Assembly (NCBI GenBank): GCA_021778575.1
Contig: JAJYCH010000091.1
Coordinates: 1 to 10,413, forward strand
DNA: 10,413 nucleotides
Source of the DNA: Planctomycetota bacterium
Lineage (GTDB): Bacteria > Planctomycetota > Planctomycetia > Isosphaerales > Isosphaeraceae
Direction: 5' to 3'
Part shown: piece by piece, positions 6,311 to 10,413 of the stretch
Numbering within the stretch: the first letter of the stretch is position 1
How the letters are laid out: the number at the start of each line of letters is the position of its first letter
Notes under the pieces: generated by a model
Told to the model about the DNA's origin: nothing
What the model saw: the letters and a program-made list of their open reading frames with translations, nothing else
The model's database searches: none
Translations under genes and position numbers: made by a program

Positions 6311-6332
6311 CGCACAAGATTGAAATCGAAGA
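6299..6332. repeat. 10-bp perfect inverted repeat
   Basis: TCTTCGATTT (6299-6308) and AAATCGAAGA (6323-6332) are reverse complements separated by 14 nt. The left arm overlaps the T tract of the preceding terminator, so the two structures would compete in RNA. Confidence 0.45.
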
Positions 6333-6341
6333 GTATCAAGA

Positions 6342-6397
6342 GCGGGCGGAGCCCACTCCGACTCGCAGGATGGTGGGCGGAGCCCATCCTTGCGAGG
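6342..6397. repeat. REP-like palindromic repeat pair
   Basis: GGGCGGAGCCCA occurs twice, at 6344-6355 and 6375-6386, each with self-complementary GGGC and GCCC around GGA. The second copy is nested in a longer imperfect hairpin: CTCGCA (6362-6367) with TGCGAG (6391-6396) and GGAT (6368-6371) with ATCC (6386-6389), with small bulges. Short GC-rich palindromes of this kind, in intergenic DNA between transcription units, are typical of REP elements. Copies elsewhere in the genome cannot be checked here. Confidence 0.5.
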
Positions 6398-6410
6398 TCG
6401 AGACACCAAG

Positions 6411-6440
6411 CCGAAAAAACAGGACGGATTGTCGTCCGTC
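6411..6440 (-). terminator. Minus-strand terminator-like hairpin
   Basis: GACGGA (6423-6428) pairs with TCCGTC (6435-6440). Read on the minus strand, the stem is followed by CTGTTTTTTCGG, with six T, as expected of an intrinsic terminator. No minus-strand gene ends just upstream of it; it could stop transcription running past the 117-aa gene, antisense to the 94-aa gene. Confidence 0.4.
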
Positions 6441-6581
6441 AAATCGCGATTTCGATCAGATCATCAGATGAGTAGCCCACCAGGAGGGAGGAGCGAAAGG
6501 GAACAACTTTTCCCACAAGCGGGGAAGATCGCAACATCGCTCCCATGCTTGCGAGAACGCGGAACAAACCCAGAAAAGACT

Positions 6582-6611
6582 TTGGCTTTACAAAGTTCTA
6601 TTGGATATACT
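6582..6611 (+). promoter_or_regulatory. Candidate promoter of the 94-aa membrane protein gene
   Basis: TTGGCT (6582-6587) and TATACT (6606-6611) resemble -35 and -10 boxes with 18-nt spacing, in a locally AT-rich stretch. The start codon is 64 nt beyond the -10 box. The rest of 6441-6660 has no gene I can support. Confidence 0.45.
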
Positions 6612-6675
6612 TCCGAGGTAGTTCGATTTGTTCCCGATGATGTGATCGATCGCGAACAGTAATAAAGGTTTTTTC

Positions 6676-6960
6676 ATGGAAACGGATAGCATCGTCATTC
6701 TGTACAGTTTGGTTGCGTCAACTTTCGCATCCTGCTCGGCGATTGCTGGCTGCATAGCGTACACGAAACGTCGTTCTCCCATCGAGGGCGTCCTGCTCGG
6801 CCTGCTTCTGGGGCCGATTGGCGTCCTGCTTGAGTGGCGTCTGGCGTATGTTCAGCGTCCGCCGGTGGACGAGAAGGCGTGGAATTCGCTTCATTCCATG
6901 ATGACGTATCAGAAAAGCCGGCATGACACGCGGAGTCGACGGTCCTCAAGGATCGACTGA
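6676..6960 (+). CDS. Small two-helix membrane protein of unknown function, 94 aa
   Basis: The start ATG 6676 has an AAAGG Shine-Dalgarno site at 6664-6668 (7-nt spacing). The first hydrophobic segment spans about residues 5-28. A short basic turn (TKRRSP, 30-35) leads to a second helix, IEGVLLGLLLGPIGVLLEW (36-54), with closely spaced glycines (G-x-x-x-G-x-x-G-P-x-G) typical of tightly packed helices. The last 40 residues are polar, ending in an Arg/Ser-rich tail. The protein should sit in the inner membrane as a helical hairpin. Its 5' half uses codons such as AGT, ATA and CGT that are less GC-biased than those of the neighbours, hinting at a different history. It converges on a minus-strand gene with only 31 nt between the stops and no clear terminator. 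I do not recognise a named family. Confidence 0.7.
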   Translation: METDSIVILYSLVASTFASCSAIAGCIAYTKRRSPIEGVLLGLLLGPIGVLLEWRLAYVQRPPVDEKAWNSLHSMMTYQKSRHDTRSRRSSRID

Positions 6961-6991
6961 GTAGGCCGATCGGTACGTCATCAGCCTGGAA

Positions 6992-7345
6992 TCAGGATTC
7001 GGAGGATGCTTCCGGCTCGGAGAGTCGGCGGAGCATCCTCCCTCGCTTTCTCGGCAGATGCGTCCGGCCGAATTCCGCCATCCTGGGTTCGAACTGGGGC
7101 CAGGTCAGGACGGTCAGGCAGCTTGCGCCGTTGAGGATCGCCACCACGATCTTCTCGCGATGGAGTGCCAGAACGGCGATGGCCTGGTTGCTCGGATTGC
7201 GACCGAGGCGACGGGTTCTTGAAAGCGTCGTCCGGAGCGCGGCCTCGGCGTCTTCGGGCAAGACGCCGAATCGCTCGACGAACCGCTCCAGGGCATGCCT
7301 GGTCAGTCGTACCGCGCTGTAGTCGCGCTGTCCGGGCGTCGCCAT
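6992..7345 (-). CDS. Soluble protein of unknown function, 117 aa
   Basis: The minus-strand ATG at 7345-7343 is preceded by GGGGAAG (complement of 7354-7360), a plausible Shine-Dalgarno site about 8 nt away. The product begins MATPGQRDYSAVRLTRHALERF, followed by a Glu/Ala-rich helix, an Arg-rich segment (about 42-52), two strand-like hydrophobic stretches (AIAVLALHREKIVVAILNG and CLTVLTWPQF) and a basic tail. The order helix, helix, then strands, with a conserved-looking T-R-H-A-L-x-R-F near the start, faintly recalls small ribonuclease toxins of the RelE/BrnT/DUF4258 type, but no partner antitoxin gene is next to it, so I would not call it a toxin. An overlapping 134-aa frame on the same strand is less gene-like. 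It lies downstream of the ThuA-domain gene in the same direction, 85 nt apart with a strong hairpin between. Confidence 0.65.
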   Translation of the reverse strand: MATPGQRDYSAVRLTRHALERFVERFGVLPEDAEAALRTTLSRTRRLGRNPSNQAIAVLALHREKIVVAILNGASCLTVLTWPQFEPRMAEFGRTHLPRKRGRMLRRLSEPEASSES

Positions 7346-7370
7346 CGCGCGTCTTCCCCGGGCCGATGTT

Positions 7371-7417
7371 GCCTCGAAGCGACACTGGACTGTCTCCAGA
7401 TCGAGACGCTTCGAGGC
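7371..7417 (-). terminator. Strong stem-loop downstream of the ThuA-domain gene
   Basis: GCCTCGAAGCG (7371-7381) and CGCTTCGAGGC (7407-7417) form a perfect 11-bp stem, with a second hairpin CTGGA/TCCAG (7385-7389, 7395-7399) inside its loop. It starts 14 nt beyond the stop of the minus-strand ThuA gene and ends before the 117-aa gene. No T run follows, so it may stabilise the mRNA, end transcription with help, or be an operator. Confidence 0.5.
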
Positions 7418-7430
7418 TCGGGTTGGCCGA

Positions 7431-8222
7431 TCACTTCACCTCAGGGGCGACCTTGCCGGTCGCGGCCCAGAGGGTTCCACGGCGGGTCCAGGTCTGGAAG
7501 CCGGGGTCATTGATCGTCGCGACGTCATGGCCGAGCACGTTCTCGAAGACCCGGCCCTTGCCGTAAGTGCTTACCCAGATGACGGCTTCGTCCTTGCCGG
7601 TCCCCTTTGGCTTGGCGGGGTCGGAATAAGCCGTCGCCAGGACGACGCTTCCCGGTGGCAGCAGGCTGTTCTGGTAGAGTTCGTCGGTGGCGTGCGCGAA
7701 CTCGGCGGGAGCCCCGACGGAGATCGGGTGCGACTCGGCCGACTTCTTGACGGTGAACTGGTGCGCCGGGCCGTGGAACCCCTGGGTCCGCCAGCCACCG
7801 ACAGCCTTCTCGAACTCGACCCAATTTGGCCTGGTGAACGAGCCCGAGGCGTGATGGATCACCACCAAGCCTTTGCCGTCGTCGTGAATCGCCTTCAGGA
7901 ACGCCGCCTTGTTGGCGTCGGTCCAGGTGGTTTCGGGGCTCTCGCCCGGCTTCTTGAAGTTCAGGTAGTTGAGCAAGAAGACGTCATACTTGGCCAGGTT
8001 CTCGGGGGTCAGGTCCTTGGCCGGGGTGGAGGTGACGTCGACGTCGATCCGCCCTTTCTCCGAGAGAACCTCGCGAAGGGCCGGGGTGGTCGCCTTCCAG
8101 TCGTGGGCCGGGTGGGTGTCCCCGGTGATGATCAGCAGTTTCACCGGCTTCGCCGGCTCATCCGCCCGGATCATCCCTCCGGCCGAGACCAATAAAGCGA
8201 TCGCAAACAGCAAACGGCGCAT
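7431..8222 (-). CDS. Secreted ThuA-domain (trehalose utilization-like) protein
   Basis: The product belongs to the ThuA-like family, whose members have a class I glutamine-amidotransferase-like fold and are linked to sugar metabolism; the exact reaction is generally unknown. The start is the ATG at 8222-8220, preceded by AAGGGAG with 7-nt spacing; a start 57 nt upstream would mask the signal peptide. The 263-residue product opens with a signal peptide (MRRLLFAIALLVSAGG, likely cut after IRA at residue 20), so it acts outside the cytoplasm. Family features follow in order: LLIITGDTHPAHDW (29-42), the core strand KYDVFLLNYLNF (78-89), GLVVIHHASGSF with His123-His124, then GWRTQGFHGPAH, SHPI, a FAHATDELYQ stretch, and WVSTYGKGRVFENVLGHD near the end. 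No nucleophilic Cys is seen, as is usual for ThuA proteins. Planctomycetes often carry many secreted copies. It is 150 nt downstream of the lipoprotein gene. Confidence 0.9.
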   Translation of the reverse strand: MRRLLFAIALLVSAGGMIRADEPAKPVKLLIITGDTHPAHDWKATTPALREVLSEKGRIDVDVTSTPAKDLTPENLAKYDVFLLNYLNFKKPGESPETTWTDANKAAFLKAIHDDGKGLVVIHHASGSFTRPNWVEFEKAVGGWRTQGFHGPAHQFTVKKSAESHPISVGAPAEFAHATDELYQNSLLPPGSVVLATAYSDPAKPKGTGKDEAVIWVSTYGKGRVFENVLGHDVATINDPGFQTWTRRGTLWAATGKVAPEVK

Positions 8223-8372
8223 CGGCTGACTCCCTTGTCGATCGGTGATCGGAGATGGGACGAACAACGTGACTATCATCCCGAATTCTCGAAGGACTGA
8301 CCACTGAGTACCCGGCCGCTCCCGTTTTTGGGGGTGGGAAACCGAGGAGATCGCGACGAGAGCCCCCAGCGT

Positions 8373-9905
8373 TTACCTCGGCGGCGGTTCGGGCGCGGTG
8401 ATCAGGCCGGTCAGGCTTCTTCGGTGGTGCCAGGTCTGGCGGGCCAGGCCGAGGGATTGGGTTCGTTTGATCCAGGCGTCGGCCAGATCTCCGAGAACTT
8501 TTTCGACCGGCTGTCCGTTCACGGCGGCGACCCTGGCCCGGGCCAGATCACTCAGATAGGCCAGGGCTTCGGGGAACCGAGGGCCGGGGACAACCCGTTC
8601 GTTGGTGAGGGTCCGGTTCACGGCGTCGGCCCAGGGGCGAGGTTCGACACCCGGCGCCGACCGGGTGCTGACCATCCCCTGAGTCAGTTGCGAGGTCCGG
8701 ACGGCGAGCATCGGGAACCCCTTTTCGGCCCGGAGCCGGTTGGTCGAGTCGGGACTGGCCAGATACCTGGCAAAGTCCTCGGCCGCCGCCGGTTTGGAAG
8801 TCGTGGCGGCCACCCCGACCAGCCAGCCGCCGCCGGTCGGCAAGAAGCTTGGCCGGTTCGGTTTCTCGGAGGTCTCCCAGGCGTTGCGCGAGAAGTCGAA
8901 GACTCGCGACGAGCCGGGCAGGGGGATCGAACCGATCGGCTCTCCGTCGACGCCCCAGGCCCCCGCCTTTTCGGCCCGGTCGATCAGCAGGACCGCTTCC
9001 TTCGAGCGAAACGCCTGGCGGGCGCGATCGGCATCGAACTTCTCGGCTTCCGGCGGCCCGAATGCCTTGAGGTCGACGAACGATTGCAGGCCGGTGACGA
9101 ACGGCGGCGAGGTGACCCGAGGGGCGGTCGTCTCCGAGTCGAGCAGGAACGTGAACTGATCGCGGTGCAATCCGAGCGAGGCGATCCGGGCCAGGAGCGT
9201 GGCGTCTCCCACCCCTTCAGGGTCGGTTCCCCAGGCGAGCGCGACCCCGGCCTCGGGCTTGCCGTCGCCGTTGGTGTCCTTGCCGTGGAAGAATTTTGCC
9301 AGGGCGTCGAATTCGTCCCAGGTCTTCGGCGGTTCGAGCCTGATCCCGGCTGTCTTCGCGGCCTCCTTCATCGCCGGACTGTCAAACGCGGCGCGATGAA
9401 AGGCGACAACCAGCGCCGTCCCGCCGATCGGCAGGGCGACTCGGTTGGGGCCGTACTTATCAATCTGGTCGCGATAGGCGGGGATGATGTCCTTGTATTT
9501 CAGGTCGTCCGGCGGCGGAGGAGGAGGCGGCTCGTTCCCCTCGGCGACCGGCGCGGGCGGGATCACGGTCGAGTCGGCGATGGTCGCCAGAGCCTTGAGT
9601 TCGATGAGGTCGCCCATCCGGTCGCCGGGGAAGACGAGAACATCGGCGCCGGCCTTGTCGAGCGTCCTGGGATCGACCGGCTCGTCGAGGACCACCAGCT
9701 CGGCCCCCGATCGGGCCGACCACTCGCCGCGCTGAGCCTTGATCGACGGGAGCAACGCCCGGTCGCCCACGACGCCGAAGACCAGCTTCGTCCAGAGAAA
9801 CGGCTTTGCCAGCGGCGGCGGGGTCGGCGTCGTGCCGCCGCAACCCACCGAGGTCAGACCGAGGGAGATCAAGACCAGAAGTCGGACGTATTGAAGTTTT
9901 CTCAT
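8373..9905 (-). CDS. Lipoprotein, ABC-type extracellular solute-binding protein (probably sugar-binding)
   Basis: The 510-residue product resembles family 1 extracellular solute-binding proteins, which capture sugars or similar solutes for ABC importers. The start is the ATG at 9905-9903; no strong Shine-Dalgarno site is visible. Residues 1-21 form a lipoprotein signal (RLLVLISLGLTSVG) ending at Cys22; the lipobox has Ser rather than Leu at -3, so it is slightly atypical. After a Pro/Thr linker come features of the fold: GADVLVFPGDRMGDLIELKA (86-105) and VALPIGGTALVVAFHRAAFD (156-175), the usual segment where such proteins report a plausible hinge, then KTWDEFDALAKFF, and a Ca-loop-like DTNGDGKPE (210-218). 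A run of seven Pro (126-132) is unusual. The C-terminal part contains GGGWLVGVAATTSKPAAAEDFARYL, typical of the second lobe. No permease or ATPase gene is adjacent. A 536-aa frame opposite is a shadow. Confidence 0.82.
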   Translation of the reverse strand: MRKLQYVRLLVLISLGLTSVGCGGTTPTPPPLAKPFLWTKLVFGVVGDRALLPSIKAQRGEWSARSGAELVVLDEPVDPRTLDKAGADVLVFPGDRMGDLIELKALATIADSTVIPPAPVAEGNEPPPPPPPDDLKYKDIIPAYRDQIDKYGPNRVALPIGGTALVVAFHRAAFDSPAMKEAAKTAGIRLEPPKTWDEFDALAKFFHGKDTNGDGKPEAGVALAWGTDPEGVGDATLLARIASLGLHRDQFTFLLDSETTAPRVTSPPFVTGLQSFVDLKAFGPPEAEKFDADRARQAFRSKEAVLLIDRAEKAGAWGVDGEPIGSIPLPGSSRVFDFSRNAWETSEKPNRPSFLPTGGGWLVGVAATTSKPAAAEDFARYLASPDSTNRLRAEKGFPMLAVRTSQLTQGMVSTRSAPGVEPRPWADAVNRTLTNERVVPGPRFPEALAYLSDLARARVAAVNGQPVEKVLGDLADAWIKRTQSLGLARQTWHHRRSLTGLITAPEPPPR

Positions 9906-10012
9906 GGATCGAACCCGTATCGTCTCGCTGTCACTTGATCGATCGGAAAAATCAGGGTCGGAGCGTCGCGATCCATCCTACGACAGGGCCGACGACCGGG
10001 TCAAATCGGAGC

Positions 10013-10036
10013 GATTCTTCGGTCATCCGAAGAATC
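10013..10036. promoter_or_regulatory. Perfect 10-bp hairpin in the divergent intergenic region
   Basis: GATTCTTCGG (10013-10022) and CCGAAGAATC (10027-10036) are perfect reverse complements around a TCAT loop. The site lies between two divergent genes, about 110 nt from the lipoprotein start and 140 nt from the Gly/His-rich gene. An operator or a bidirectional hairpin are both possible. Confidence 0.45.
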
Positions 10037-10105
10037 CAGAACATTCCGACATCTTGACCAGACCGACCCAAGACCGATCATTGCCGAGCATCGTAGGAAG
10101 GGCGT

Positions 10106-10119
10106 CGTCGGGCCCGACG
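10106..10119. promoter_or_regulatory. 14-bp perfect palindrome upstream of the Gly/His-rich gene
   Basis: CGTCGGG followed directly by CCCGACG is a perfect palindrome, ending 53 nt before the start codon. A possible -35 box TTGACC sits at 10054-10059, but the -10 region (GATCAT, 10076-10081) is weak. The palindrome could be an operator for a dimeric regulator. Confidence 0.3.
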
Positions 10120-10172
10120 CAACGAATCGACCGAGCTTCCCGGATGCACGTTCCTCATGAAAGGGGACGGCC

Positions 10173-10413
10173 ATGAAGACACTCATCAAGCAGATCGCGG
10201 ACGGATTGAAGGTGGCGACCATCGGCCTGGCCGCGCTGGCCATGCCGGCGACTTTCGCGGAAGCTCACGGCGGCGGTGGTCATGGCGGCGGCGGTGGTCA
10301 TGGCGGCGGCGGTGGTGGTGGTGGTGGTCATTACAGCGGTGGTGGTCATGTCGGCGGTGGTGGTGGTCATTACAGCGGTGGTGGTTACGGCGGCGGCGGT
10401 GGTCATTACAGCG
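10173..10413 (+). CDS. Secreted Gly/His-rich repeat protein, 5' part
   Basis: The gene starts at ATG 10173 with a good Shine-Dalgarno site (AAGGGGA, 10161-10167, 5-nt spacing) and is still open at the window end, so only the first 80 residues are seen. Residues 1-34 form a signal peptide (a Lys-containing start, then VATIGLAALAMPATFA, cut near AEA), so the product is exported. The rest is a low-complexity array of Gly runs broken by His, Tyr, Ser and Val, with HYSGGG units recurring. Such Gly/His-rich proteins are often thought to bind metal ions or form flexible wall material; this is inference. The DNA is a tandem array of GGT/GGC codons and may vary in length between strains. Confidence 0.7.
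   Translation, partial: MKTLIKQIADGLKVATIGLAALAMPATFAEAHGGGGHGGGGGHGGGGGGGGGHYSGGGHVGGGGGHYSGGGYGGGGGHYS
10267..10413. repeat. GGT/GGC/CAT-rich imperfect tandem repeat
   Basis: The sequence is built of GGTGGTCAT-like units and CATTACAGCGGTGGT units repeated with variation up to the window edge. It encodes the Gly/His array of the secreted protein. Slippage-prone repeats like this are also prone to assembly collapse, so copy number should be read with care. Confidence 0.7.

Noticed and set aside
6390..6662. A 90-codon plus-strand frame before the small membrane protein gene
   Set aside because: It starts inside the REP-like repeat, has mixed codon use, no Shine-Dalgarno site, no recognisable domain, and overlaps the minus-strand terminator hairpin and the promoter of the next gene.
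6981..7385. A 134-codon minus-strand frame overlapping the 117-aa gene
   Set aside because: The product is Arg/Pro-rich without hydrophobic core segments; the 117-aa frame has a better start site and alternates helices and strands.
8328..9938. A 536-codon open frame on the plus strand opposite the lipoprotein gene
   Set aside because: It is the antisense shadow of a GC-rich gene: the product is Gly/Arg/Asp-rich low-complexity sequence with no motif, while the minus strand shows a lipoprotein signal and solute-binding features.

Overview
The window looks like chromosomal DNA of a high-GC planctomycete, most likely of the Isosphaeraceae/Gemmatales type. This is an inference from the strong G/C bias at third codon positions, a PEP-CTERM surface protein, a secreted ThuA-domain protein, a relic that resembles the N-terminus of the large planctomycete ECF sigma-factor family, and generous, structured intergenic DNA. 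It reads as an ordinary genome region with single-gene transcription units. I see no phage, integrase, CRISPR array, rRNA or tRNA.

Left part (1-2400): the 3' end of a long, disordered, acidic-then-basic protein runs into a strong stem-loop. Next comes a minus-strand relic of an ECF sigma-factor gene that still has a Shine-Dalgarno site and start codon but has lost its core. After it lies infA (translation initiation factor IF-1), whose start codon is preceded by a 30-nt near-perfect palindrome, and then a 98-aa protein of unknown function with its own promoter-like region.

Middle (2400-6310): a hairpin-rich leader precedes an APC-superfamily permease fused to a C-terminal universal-stress-protein (USP) domain. 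The permease is followed by a strong terminator-like hairpin. Next is a PEP-CTERM protein with a signal peptide, a VPEP motif, a membrane helix and an Arg cluster, preceded by a leader with two perfect hairpins and followed by a terminator.

Right part (6310-10413): a less GC-rich intergenic stretch carries a REP-like repeat pair between oppositely oriented terminator-like hairpins. It leads to a small two-helix membrane protein that converges with a minus-strand 117-aa protein of unknown function. Then come two minus-strand secreted proteins, a ThuA-domain protein and a lipoprotein solute-binding protein. They lie 150 nt apart and are probably separate units. A divergent intergenic region with a perfect hairpin and a perfect palindrome separates the lipoprotein from a Gly/His-repeat secreted protein cut off by the window end.

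No obvious multi-gene system is present. Several products are exported (PEP-CTERM protein, ThuA protein, lipoprotein, Gly/His-rich protein), which suggests cell-surface and nutrient functions. The most unusual signals are the palindrome against the infA ribosome-binding site, the sigma-factor relic, the permease-USP fusion with an altered nucleotide-binding motif, and the stacked structures at 6268-6440.
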